From an uncultured Oscillospiraceae bacterium (lineage in GTDB: Bacteria; Bacillota; Clostridia; Oscillospirales; Oscillospiraceae), in the NCBI GenBank assembly GCA_944383165.1, contig CALWON010000010.1, positions 1 through 41,993 on the forward strand: DNA of 41,993 bases. Direction: 5' to 3'. The translations under genes and the position numbers were made by a program. Shown one piece after another: positions 34,676-41,993 of this stretch (its first letter is position 1; every line of letters begins with the position of its first letter). The notes under the pieces were generated by a model, which was not told the DNA's origin, searched no databases, and saw nothing but the letters and a program-made list of their open reading frames with translations.

Positions 34676-35992
34676 TCACTCATAGCGAATGTTAATATTT
34701 GCTGTAATGTCTTTGATGACATCAGATTTATCTGGGTCATTTTTCACCAGATCTTCAATTCGCTCTATGGAGTGGAGTACCGTTGTATGATCACGTCCAT
34801 CAAATTCACGTCCAATTTCTTTCAATGACAGATTTGTCATACGACGGATTTGGTACATTGCGATTTGACGAGCTAGAGAAATATCTTTTGCTCGCCCCTG
34901 CCCACGTAGTGTAGCAGGTTCAATATTGTAATATTTACATACTTCATCAATGATTACATCCGCAGTGGGTACAATGTCTGATTTTTCCTTAAACATATCT
35001 TTGACAGCCCGTACTACGGTGTCTTTGTCTACACTGTCCCCCATCAGTTGCTGATAAGCCATAATTTTATTTACAGTTCCCTCAATCTGACGGACGTTGG
35101 CTGTAATATTTTCTGCGATAAGTTGTAAGAGAAACTCTGGCAGCTCAACCCCCATTCGGATGGCCTTATTTTTGATAATTGCCATACGGGTTTCATAGTC
35201 TGGTGGTTGGATATCTGCTAAAAGCCCCCATTCAAACCTGGTTTTCAAACGTTCTTCCAGCCGTAGCATTTCTTTCGGGGGGCGATCAGAGGTGAAGACA
35301 ATCTGTTTTTTTAGTTCATACAATGTATTAAAGGTATGAAACATTTCTTCCTGTGTGGAATCACGACCTGCAATAAATTGTACGTCATCCATTAAAAACA
35401 CATCAGCACCACGATATTTTTCACGGAATTCTGCGTTGCGTCCTTCTCGGATGGCCTGGATGAGTTCGTTTGTAAAGGTGTCCCCTTTGATATAAACTAC
35501 TTTATAATCAGGATGCTTGCGATGGATGGTATGGGCAATGGCATAGAGAAGGTGTGTTTTTCCCAGCCCAGACTCGCCATAGATAAAAAGGGGGTTGTAG
35601 CTTTGCCCTGGATTGTCAGCCACAGCTCGGGCGGCTGCATGTGCAAATTTATTGGAGGAACCAACTACAAACCGCTCGAAGGTATAGTCTTCCGTACCAG
35701 GGAAAAAGTCATTTTTTTCGGGGGGATGTTGGTATTGGGTCAATTCATCCTCGGTTAAAATGGTAACTTCCATATCAAGGGAGAACAACTCCCTCAATGC
35801 AGCTTGGATTTTGGTTACATAACGGGAGGCAATAATGTCCCGCTTAAACCGAGTGGGGGAATAGAGCACAAAACGGTCATCCTCAAGTGCGACGGCGGTT
35901 GTATCATCAAACCAAGTGTTCATTGTGGTTGCAGTCATTTCAGGCTGCATAAGGACAAGTACTTTGTCCCAAACATCAGCGGCTGGATTCAT
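34676..35992 (-). CDS. dnaA: Chromosomal replication initiator DnaA
   Basis: AAA+ ATPase that opens oriC. 438 residues. Domain I begins MNPAADVWDKVLVLM; Walker A is GESGLGKTHLLYA, Walker B VFLMDDVQFIAG; domain IV has GRDHTTVLHSIERIEDLV for DNA-box binding. I start at 35990-35992 with AAGGAGG 11 bases upstream; the in-frame start 37 codons further up would overlap the leader without a site. The promoter is at 36218-36246, which gives a leader of about 220 bases. Confidence 0.96.
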   Translation of the reverse strand: MNPAADVWDKVLVLMQPEMTATTMNTWFDDTTAVALEDDRFVLYSPTRFKRDIIASRYVTKIQAALRELFSLDMEVTILTEDELTQYQHPPEKNDFFPGTEDYTFERFVVGSSNKFAHAAARAVADNPGQSYNPLFIYGESGLGKTHLLYAIAHTIHRKHPDYKVVYIKGDTFTNELIQAIREGRNAEFREKYRGADVFLMDDVQFIAGRDSTQEEMFHTFNTLYELKKQIVFTSDRPPKEMLRLEERLKTRFEWGLLADIQPPDYETRMAIIKNKAIRMGVELPEFLLQLIAENITANVRQIEGTVNKIMAYQQLMGDSVDKDTVVRAVKDMFKEKSDIVPTADVIIDEVCKYYNIEPATLRGQGRAKDISLARQIAMYQIRRMTNLSLKEIGREFDGRDHTTVLHSIERIEDLVKNDPDKSDVIKDITANINIRYE

Positions 35993-36193
35993 GAAATGGA
36001 TAACCTCCTTAGCATATGGAATCCTGCCAGAACAAAGGAACTTCCTGTCTGGAAAAGGGATATTGGCATCCAACCATACCATATACCTTTCATAAAGTAC
36101 CATATGGATCTAAAATATGCGAAATAACGAGTTTTAAGCAGTGTAGAGCCCTTCAAACACAGGAAGGATGGTTTTGACCTTCTCGGTAGGAAA

Positions 36194-36211
36194 AAGGGGA
36201 CACTGCCCCTT
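36194..36211 (-). promoter_or_regulatory. Terminator-like hairpin at the 5' end of the dnaA leader
   Basis: On the minus strand AAGGGG and CCCCTT form a six-pair stem with loop CAGTGT, followed by three T, beginning at about the first transcribed base. Confidence 0.4.
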
Positions 36212-36217
36212 ATAGTC

Positions 36218-36246
36218 ATTATAACAAAGAAAGGAAAGTACCGCAA
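36218..36246 (-). promoter_or_regulatory. Promoter of dnaA
   Basis: On the minus strand TTGCGG (36241-36246) and TATAAT (36218-36223) are separated by 17 bases. Confidence 0.62.
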
Positions 36247-36382
36247 CAAGAAATACAAGATATTTTGCGCCAGAGGTAGACAAAAATGAGAAAAATAGGA
36301 GAAATTCCAAAGGGAAATAGAAAAGAAAATGGGATACAGGTTTGTAGCTGTGAAATAAAAAGCAAGAAAACAAAAAAAGTAG

Positions 36383-36412
36383 TTGACAGGTGGAAAGACA
36401 ATCCGTTATAAT
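36383..36412 (+). promoter_or_regulatory. SigA-type promoter of rpmH-rnpA-yidD-yidC-jag
   Basis: TTGACA (36383-36388) and TATAAT (36407-36412), both perfect hexamers, with an 18-base spacer. Confidence 0.82.
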
Positions 36413-36558
36413 AAAAAACGCTGTCCAAGAGGAGGGGTTTTTGTACCCTTTTCTAAAGAACACGGAGTACAGCACAGAGAAAAAGAGCAAACCACAGCTG
36501 TAAAAAGCTGTTGTTGAGTCGGTCAGCCGGCGTTAAATCAAATGAGGAGGTGTCCCCC

Positions 36559-36693
36559 ATGCTTCGTACCTATCAGCCCAAGAAGCGCCAGCGTTCCAAG
36601 GAGCACGGCTTCCGCAAGCGTATGGCCACCCGCAATGGTCGCAAGGTTCTGGCCCGTCGTCGTGCCAAGGGCCGTGCTCGTTTGACTCACTAA
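36559..36693 (+). CDS. rpmH: 50S ribosomal protein L34
   Basis: 44 residues, the universal L34: [20 protein letters not shown] and [25 protein letters not shown] lies about eight bases before the ATG. First gene of the classic operon with rnpA. The leader from the promoter is about 140 bases. Confidence 0.97.
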   Translation: MLRTYQPKKRQRSKEHGFRKRMATRNGRKVLARRRAKGRARLTH

Positions 36694-36795
36694 TCAATGG
36701 TCAAATGAGTCCTGCTCATTCGCTGAAGAATCAGAGAAAGAGAATATCCATCCTAGTTGAGGGATACGACAAAAGGACACGATAACGCGTATTTT

Positions 36796-36824
36796 AGGGG
36801 CGTGGGAACTATTCCCCCGCCCCT
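36796..36824 (+). promoter_or_regulatory. GC-rich hairpin between rpmH and rnpA
   Basis: AGGGGCGTGGGAA and TTCCCCCGCCCCT pair with one mismatch around a three-base loop. No T-run follows, so it may stabilise or process the rpmH message and lower rnpA expression. Confidence 0.5.
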
Positions 36825-36871
36825 GCGGTGCATACGGATGTCTATTTATCGTGAAAACCGGAGGAAATAAC

Positions 36872-37225
36872 ATGAAGCACACGATCGTTTTGAAACAAAA
36901 TCATGAGTTTCGCCGGCTGTATCAAAAAGGAAAAAGTGCAGTATCACCTTATTTTGCAGTCTATTGCCGCAAAACCAAGTATCCTGTTAGCCGCCTGGGT
37001 ATTACAACTGGTGTAAAGCTGGGTAATGCAGTCAAACGCAATCGGGCGAGGCGCCGCATTCGGGAGTTGTATCGCACCAACGAACAACATTTGCGTTGTG
37101 GATATGATATTGTTGTTGTGGCAAGGACACGCCTTATCTATGGGAGATACTGGGAACTAGAGCGCAGTTTTCTCAACCTGATGAAGAAGCTGGGTCTGTT
37201 TATTTCTGAGGAGGAACACACATGA
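36872..37225 (+). CDS. rnpA: Ribonuclease P protein component
   Basis: Small basic protein that helps the RNase P RNA cut tRNA leaders. 117 residues. The family signature is [16 protein letters not shown] (about 56-71). GGAGG lies eight bases before the ATG. The end overlaps yidD by four bases (ATGA). Confidence 0.95.
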   Translation: MKHTIVLKQNHEFRRLYQKGKSAVSPYFAVYCRKTKYPVSRLGITTGVKLGNAVKRNRARRRIRELYRTNEQHLRCGYDIVVVARTRLIYGRYWELERSFLNLMKKLGLFISEEEHT

Positions 37226-37440
37226 GGCGTCTTCTGATGGCTATGATTCGGTTTTATCAGCGTGAAATTTCCCCCATGTCCCCCCCTTGCTGCCGTTTTA
37301 TTCCATCCTGTTCCGCCTATGCGCTTGAAGCACTGGAGAAGTATGGCGTTTGGAAGGGTGGGTGGCTGTCGTTGCGCCGGGTTTTGCGGTGCAATCCATT
37401 TCACCGTCAGGAAACCATTGAGTACGATCCTGTACCATAG
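37222..37440 (+). CDS. yidD: Membrane protein insertion efficiency factor YidD
   Basis: 72 residues: amphipathic N-terminus [18 protein letters not shown], then the Cys motif [16 protein letters not shown] and [16 protein letters not shown], all conserved in the family. Assists YidC-dependent membrane insertion. Translationally coupled to rnpA. Confidence 0.93.
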   Translation: MRRLLMAMIRFYQREISPMSPPCCRFIPSCSAYALEALEKYGVWKGGWLSLRRVLRCNPFHRQETIEYDPVP

Positions 37441-37478
37441 GGACTGCCGGGCTTAATTTTAAATATGGAGGTACCATT

Positions 37479-38837
37479 GTGGGCATTATTTTAACCCCAT
37501 TTTCGTGGATCTTGCTATTTTTTTATGACTTTTTTCAAAGTTATGGTGTGGCATTGATTCTGTTTGCTCTCCTGGTAAAAATTATTCTCTTTCCTCTTTC
37601 CATTAAGGGAAAGAAAAGCATGATTCAAATGAACTTACTTTCTGGTAAAATGCAGCAGCTCCAAAAACAGTACGGGAAAGACAGGGAGCGGTATAATCAG
37701 GAAGTTCAAAAACTATATGCCAGGGAAAAGGTAAATCCAATGGGTGGATGTCTGTGGTCGCTGCTACCCCTTGCCATTTTGATCCCATTGTATTGGATTA
37801 TCCGTGAACCGGTCACTTATTTGATGAATGTTCCTGCCAGCATGATTGGCACCATTTCTGAAATCACTGGGATTGCAAATACAGGGGCCTATCCTCAAAT
37901 TGCCATGGCGGAGGCATTGGGAAACCCTGATGTACTAGCAAAGGCACAACAGGCAATTGGTGAGGCAGGGGCTGGGCTGTTTGCTCTAGATTTCAGCTTT
38001 CTTGGGATCAATTTGGCTGCAATTCCAAAATGGAATTTCTGGGAAAATGGATTTGGCTGGGAATCCATAGGGCTGTTTTTGCTGCCCATAGTCTCTGCTG
38101 CCATCTCCTTCCTGTCCATGCAAATTAGCATGAAGACAAACCAAATCAATACCAATGCCACACAAGATGAAATGAGCGCCAGAACCAACCGCTCTATGAT
38201 GATTATGATGCCATTAATGTCCCTGTGGATTGGGTTTACGGTGCCTGCGGGTCTGTCTGTCTACTGGATTGCCCAGTATATTATTACCATTGGTCAGGAG
38301 TTGCTCAGTGGTAAGATGCTAAAGAAGGACTATGAAGCTGCCCGTGCAGCAGCGCAGGAACGCGAGCGTCAGGAAAAAGAAGAGGAAAAACGCCGCAAGG
38401 AGGAGGCACGTCTAGAACGTGCACGCCGCATTGAGGAAGAAAAGCGCAACAAAAGCAAAAAGAAATCCAATAAGAAGACAGAACCAGAAACACCAGGGAT
38501 TAACAAAGAGGATAGTAAGGTGGGCATTCGTGCCTATGCCAGAGGTCGTTCCTATGATCCCAATCGCTTTGGCGGCGTTACAGAATATGTGGACCCAAAT
38601 GAACTGATTCAGAAACAGACTGAACTTCAGTCAAAGGGCAAAAAGGACAAACAAGAGGTACAAATTGCCTCTGAAACCAGTGAAACAAAGAACAACCAAA
38701 CCGCTTCTGAAGTGGCTCCCCCTGTTCAGTTGGAAAAGAAAGAGCAGGAATCCCCATTAGAAGAAGTGGAGATTGAAGTAGACGAGATAGAAGTAGAGCT
38801 TCCAGATGAGGAAACCGACAAAAAGGAGGGTATCTGA
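37479..38837 (+). CDS. yidC: Membrane protein insertase YidC/Oxa1 with long charged C-terminal tail
   Basis: Inserts and folds membrane proteins, alone or with SecYEG. 452 residues, starting GTG after GGAGG. Five transmembrane helices, the cytoplasmic hairpin (KGKKSMIQMNLLSGKMQQLQKQYGKDRERYNQEVQKLY), an extracellular stretch of about 70 residues between helices, and MPLMSLWIGFTVPAGLSVYW near the last helix. From about residue 285 a tail of roughly 165 residues begins with a Lys/Arg/Glu-rich predicted coiled coil and ends strongly acidic (EEVEIEVDEIEVELPDEE). Most YidC tails are shorter. There is no lipobox, unlike SpoIIIJ-type paralogs. Overlaps jag by one base. Confidence 0.95.
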   Translation: MGIILTPFSWILLFFYDFFQSYGVALILFALLVKIILFPLSIKGKKSMIQMNLLSGKMQQLQKQYGKDRERYNQEVQKLYAREKVNPMGGCLWSLLPLAILIPLYWIIREPVTYLMNVPASMIGTISEITGIANTGAYPQIAMAEALGNPDVLAKAQQAIGEAGAGLFALDFSFLGINLAAIPKWNFWENGFGWESIGLFLLPIVSAAISFLSMQISMKTNQINTNATQDEMSARTNRSMMIMMPLMSLWIGFTVPAGLSVYWIAQYIITIGQELLSGKMLKKDYEAARAAAQERERQEKEEEKRRKEEARLERARRIEEEKRNKSKKKSNKKTEPETPGINKEDSKVGIRAYARGRSYDPNRFGGVTEYVDPNELIQKQTELQSKGKKDKQEVQIASETSETKNNQTASEVAPPVQLEKKEQESPLEEVEIEVDEIEVELPDEETDKKEGI

Positions 38838-39652
38838 TGACCAAGTGGATTGAGACCACCGGTCGCTCCGAAGAGGATGCCATTGCAGCAGCCCTGTTTC
38901 AGTTGGGGTTGGAGCGAGATGATGTTTCGGTAGAAGTGATTGAGCGGGCCAAATCAGGATTTTTGGGATTTGGCAGCAACCCTGCCAGAGTTCGAGTGAG
39001 CTATGAGGTAGAAGAGGAACAGGAGGGGGCTGTACCTGTACCCACACAGGAGGCGGTTCCAGTTGTACCACAGCAGCCTGAAGCAGAGGAAAAGGCAGAC
39101 CAGCTTCAGCCAGAAGATGAAGTTTTGATTGGAACTGAGACTGAGAAGCCAGAGATATGTACAACAACAGCAACGGTTCAGACTTACTCTGACGAAAAGG
39201 CACAGAGAATTGCACAGTTCTTAACCGGACTGATGGAACACCTGCATGTCAATGCAGTGCCAGAAATTTCTGTCAATGAAATGGGATATCAAGTGGTACT
39301 GCAAGGTGAGGGACTGGGTGCCATTATTGGTCGTCGAGGAGAGACCTTGGATGCCATTCAGCAGTTGACCAACTATTCTGTCAACCGTGGACAATCTAAG
39401 CGGGTACGCATCCATATTGATGCAGAAGGATATCGTGCAAAACGAGAGGAAGCCCTTCAGCGCCTTGCCCTAAAAGTAGCTGGCAAGGTGATAAAGTATC
39501 GCAAGAACATGACATTGGAACCAATGAATGCCTATGAGAGACATGTGATTCATGCCACATTGCAGGATCATCCCAATGTCAGCACCTATTCCACTGGTGT
39601 AGAGCCAAACCGCCGTACCGTGGTGGCATATACCCCAGCACAGAAATCATAA
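38837..39652 (+). CDS. jag: RNA-binding protein KhpB (Jag/EloR)
   Basis: Partner of KhpA in RNA binding and control of cell elongation. 271 residues: Jag-N domain (1-55; ending AKSGFLGFGSNPARVRV), an acidic Pro/Gln/Glu linker (about 56-120), a KH domain (about 122-198; GEGLGAIIGRRGETLDAIQQL carries the GxxG loop), and an R3H domain (about 200-266, ending GVEPNRRTVVAY). GGAGG is nine bases before the ATG. Last gene of the operon before a strong terminator. mnmE, which often follows jag, is absent. Confidence 0.95.
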   Translation: MTKWIETTGRSEEDAIAAALFQLGLERDDVSVEVIERAKSGFLGFGSNPARVRVSYEVEEEQEGAVPVPTQEAVPVVPQQPEAEEKADQLQPEDEVLIGTETEKPEICTTTATVQTYSDEKAQRIAQFLTGLMEHLHVNAVPEISVNEMGYQVVLQGEGLGAIIGRRGETLDAIQQLTNYSVNRGQSKRVRIHIDAEGYRAKREEALQRLALKVAGKVIKYRKNMTLEPMNAYERHVIHATLQDHPNVSTYSTGVEPNRRTVVAYTPAQKS

Positions 39653-39662
39653 ACGGATGACT

Positions 39663-39704
39663 GCGGCGGGAGGACGGAATCTGTCCTCCTGCCGCTATTT
39701 TATG
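39663..39704 (+). terminator. Terminator of the rpmH-jag operon
   Basis: GCGGCGGGAGGAC (39663-39675) and GTCCTCCTGCCGC (39683-39695) form a 13-pair stem (one wobble), followed by TATTTTATG. Confidence 0.88.
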
Positions 39705-39727
39705 TTATAGAATGGGAGAATGGGGCT

Positions 39728-41071
39728 GTGACACCACTATATGATGCAATTTCTAATTATGTAAACACAAATCCTCTGCGATTTCATATGCCGGGGCACA
39801 AGGGAAAACAAATCATCAAGCAGATAGACTTTATGGCATGTGATGTAACAGAACTGCCCCCAACAGGAAACCTGTATGAGGCAGGGGAACTATTTGAACA
39901 GGCACAACAGCAATGGGCAACTCAATTTCAGATGGAAACATGCCAATTTCTGACAGGTGGTTCCACACAGGGCATTTATACTGCCTTTGCCCTCTGTACA
40001 AAACCTGGAGATACCGTGCTCATTGACCGGGGATGCCACAAAGCGGTGTACCATGCGTTGGCACTATTGGGGCTGGAACCAGTTTACCTCACTCGCCCTT
40101 GGAATCAACAGTGGGGAGTTGTGGATGCAATCTATCCAGAAGATATGGAGAGACAGATGCAAAGCCACCCGGAAATTAAAACGGTATGTATTACTTCACC
40201 AACATATTCCGGAATTTTATCAAATATCAAAGAGATTTCCCACATTGTTCACCGACATGGTGGAAAGTTAATTGTAGATGGTGCACATGGTGTACATCTG
40301 CCATTTTTGGGATTGCAGGTTTTTGAAGGGGCAGATTGTCTAATTTGTTCTGCCCACAAAACATTGCCTGCACTAGGACAGGCTGCTCTGTTGTTTTGTA
40401 ATGGCATAGATGCGGAAACTGTGGGACAGACCGCCGCTCTGTTTGGAACCTCCAGCCCATCCTATCCTATCATGATTTCACTGGATTTGGCTCGAGAGTG
40501 GATGGAGCAGGAGGGACAGAGGCACTATCAACATGCAAAGGAATTTGTAAGCAGAATCAGGAAGAAAATCCCCAGTATTCCAGATGGGGACTGGGTTGAC
40601 CCAACCCGTTTGACGGTACTGACCAGAGATGGGAGAGCATTGGCGAAGGCGTTGCAAACGGACAATATCTGGTCGGAAATGGAAGATTGCAGCCATGTAA
40701 TTTTCATTGTCACAGGTGCAGATACAGAGCAAGATTTATGTCAGTTAGAGAAAGCACTGTTGAAACATGAGAGTCTTTTTGGTGTGGGAACATCCATACA
40801 GCCTCCACCTGTGCCGGAAAAGGTCATGAGCATAAGGGATGCCATATTTGCCTCAAAAACAGAGCTGCCATTGGAACAATGCAATGGCAAAATTGCAGCC
40901 GGTCAACTGGCACCTTATCCGCCGGGCGTTCCAATTGTGGCACCAGGAGAACGAATTACGGAAAAAGAACTGGTCTATTTTCATCAAATAGGATATAATA
41001 ATGCAAGAGTACCAGTGGTAAAGGAGACATCCAAGCAGACAATGGAGGTCATATGCAATTCACAACATTAG
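39728..41071 (+). CDS. PLP-dependent Orn/Lys/Arg decarboxylase family protein
   Basis: 447 residues, the short form of the family (YaaO/SpeA type). Starts with GTG at 39728 after GGAG. RFHMPGHKGK opens the protein, DVTELPPTGNL follows, and the PLP lysine lies in SAHKTLPALGQAA; the C-terminal PYPPGVPIVAPGERI is conserved. The likely reaction is decarboxylation of arginine, lysine or ornithine for polyamines, not resolved here. In B. subtilis yaaO is followed by tmk, yaaQ, yaaR and holB; here holB overlaps directly. Confidence 0.9.
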   Translation: MTPLYDAISNYVNTNPLRFHMPGHKGKQIIKQIDFMACDVTELPPTGNLYEAGELFEQAQQQWATQFQMETCQFLTGGSTQGIYTAFALCTKPGDTVLIDRGCHKAVYHALALLGLEPVYLTRPWNQQWGVVDAIYPEDMERQMQSHPEIKTVCITSPTYSGILSNIKEISHIVHRHGGKLIVDGAHGVHLPFLGLQVFEGADCLICSAHKTLPALGQAALLFCNGIDAETVGQTAALFGTSSPSYPIMISLDLAREWMEQEGQRHYQHAKEFVSRIRKKIPSIPDGDWVDPTRLTVLTRDGRALAKALQTDNIWSEMEDCSHVIFIVTGADTEQDLCQLEKALLKHESLFGVGTSIQPPPVPEKVMSIRDAIFASKTELPLEQCNGKIAAGQLAPYPPGVPIVAPGERITEKELVYFHQIGYNNARVPVVKETSKQTMEVICNSQH

Positions 41072-41993
41072 TGGGTAATGAGGCATTGAAAAACCAACTG
41101 TCACAGCAGCAGAAACGCCGTGGACTTTCTCATGGGTATTTAATATCTGGACCACAGGGCTCTGGGAAACACACATTAGCCACTATTTTAGTTCAAGCAA
41201 TGCTGTGTAAAGACCAATCGGAACATACTCCATGTGGTGTTTGTTCTGCATGCAGAAAAGTATTGGCAGGGATTCATCCTGATGTGACAGTGGTATCAGG
41301 TGAAGACAAGGCAGCTTCTGTAGAGCAGATACGGCAGGTCAGGGCAGATGCCTATATCCGACCCAATGAGGGGCTTAGAAAGATATACCTTGTAGAAAAG
41401 GCGGATCAATTAAATCAGTTTGCACAGAATGCTATGCTAAAATTGCTGGAAGAAGGACCACCCTATGCTACCTTTTTATTGCTGGCAGAAAGTGCGGGTG
41501 GATTGTTACAGACCGTTCGTTCCCGTTGTGAAGAGCTGATGCTGACACCAGTTTCGAGACAGCAGGGCATAGAATGGCTCTGTCAAAAGAAGGCTGGTAT
41601 TTCCATGGAACAGGCAGCAGATGCCATGGAACAGTCTTATGGCTGGCTGGGAAAGGCAATGCAATTACTGGAACTCCAACAACAGGAAACAAAATGGACT
41701 GCTTATGAGCAGTGGCATGGACGGGCAAGGCAGCTTGCAGAGCTACTGTGTTTTGGAGATGAGCTTACACTGTTTGAGGAGACCATGAAACTGGAGAAAC
41801 AGCCAAAAGAAGCACTGCCACAGATTTTAGGGTTGACTTTGCAGGAGATTGGACAGAAACTTCCTGCTATGGAACACAAAAGACGGGGTCTCCATGCGGC
41901 AAAGCTGGTACAGCAGATGCAGCAGGCATTGGAACAGAATGTCAATCCTGGGCAGATAGCAGGGTGGCTGTGTGCTGGTATGTTTTACACAAA
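41053..41993 (+). CDS. holB: DNA polymerase III delta-prime subunit (5' part, cut by window)
   Basis: AAA+ clamp-loader subunit. The ATG at 41053 lies within the end of the decarboxylase gene (19-base overlap), with GGAGG six bases upstream. At least 313 residues. Walker A is GPQGSGKHTLA (about 33-43), the zinc cluster reads CGVCSAC with a further Cys upstream, and the clamp-loader pattern VEKADQLNQFAQNAMLKLLEEGPP leads to SRCEEL. Delta-prime is more likely than tau/gamma (DnaX) because it is next to the decarboxylase as in B. subtilis, and because of its start LVGNEALKNQL. The end is outside the window. Confidence 0.9.
   Translation, partial: MQFTTLVGNEALKNQLSQQQKRRGLSHGYLISGPQGSGKHTLATILVQAMLCKDQSEHTPCGVCSACRKVLAGIHPDVTVVSGEDKAASVEQIRQVRADAYIRPNEGLRKIYLVEKADQLNQFAQNAMLKLLEEGPPYATFLLLAESAGGLLQTVRSRCEELMLTPVSRQQGIEWLCQKKAGISMEQAADAMEQSYGWLGKAMQLLELQQQETKWTAYEQWHGRARQLAELLCFGDELTLFEETMKLEKQPKEALPQILGLTLQEIGQKLPAMEHKRRGLHAAKLVQQMQQALEQNVNPGQIAGWLCAGMFYT

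Larger units (their letters stand above)
35993..36558. other. Divergent promoter region between dnaA and rpmH
   Basis: It holds the dnaA leader and promoter, the rpmH promoter, and no gene with a ribosome site. Open frames on the minus strand at 36134-36490 lack a site and are low-complexity (Phe, Leu, Ser), so I do not call them. Only one DnaA-box-like site (near 35993-36001) is visible. Confidence 0.6.

Noticed and set aside
36134..36490. Minus-strand open frame of 118 codons upstream of dnaA
   Set aside because: Low-complexity Phe/Leu/Ser composition, no ribosome site, and it overlaps the dnaA and rpmH promoters.

Overview
The window is a chromosomal origin region of a low-to-mid GC Firmicute (Bacillota, class Clostridia; an Oscillospiraceae-type gut anaerobe is my best guess, from gene content and order rather than any search). 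Support comes from T-box leaders, an M-box, a Noc/ParB pair with parS sites, an LtaS-type enzyme, an SLH-CAP protein, a eukaryote-like single-chain glycyl-tRNA synthetase and the dnaA-dnaN-yaaA-recF-remB-gyrB-gyrA order. I see no rRNA, tRNA, CRISPR array, insertion sequence or phage gene.

Layout. 1-3.3 kb (minus strand): a BMP-type lipoprotein (cut by the edge), xanthine phosphoribosyltransferase and a dicarboxylate/amino-acid symporter. 3.6-16 kb (plus strand): noc, parA, parB, a membrane coiled-coil protein, serS, mscL, a small membrane protein, rsmG, a MinD-like ATPase, a methylglyoxal-synthase-like protein, hisS (behind a T-box), aspS and a GH3 lipoprotein. 16-23.7 kb (minus): an LtaS-like enzyme, a LysM/G5/M23 peptidase, an MgtE membrane domain behind an M-box riboswitch, an SLH-CAP protein and typA. 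23.7-24.5 kb: a DnaA-box-like cluster and two small plus-strand genes. 24.5-36 kb (minus): glyS (T-box), rnhA, gyrA, gyrB, remB, a small membrane protein, recF, yaaA, dnaN, oriC, dnaA. 36.4-42 kb (plus): rpmH, rnpA, yidD, yidC, jag, then an Orn/Lys/Arg decarboxylase and holB (cut by the edge).

How it works together. DnaA boxes between dnaA and dnaN (about 34.45-34.60 kb) plus the adjacent AT-rich stretch form the probable oriC. Two perfect parS sites flank parAB about 28-30 kb away and, with ParA/ParB, segregate that origin; Noc carries the specificity residues of a nucleoid-occlusion protein rather than of ParB. The right arm is the usual ribosome/RNase P/membrane-insertase cluster. Relative to B. 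subtilis, the noc-parAB-rsmG block has moved to the other side of dnaA and is transcribed head-on to the fork expected from this origin.

Most worth a second look: a MinD-like ATPase next to an MGS-fold protein that seems to have lost most catalytic residues; a tandem DnaA-box-like array 10 kb from oriC in front of a 62-residue tail-anchored protein; an M-box-controlled MgtE lacking its regulatory half; and terminator-like hairpins at the extreme 5' ends of the xpt, dnaA and typA transcripts.
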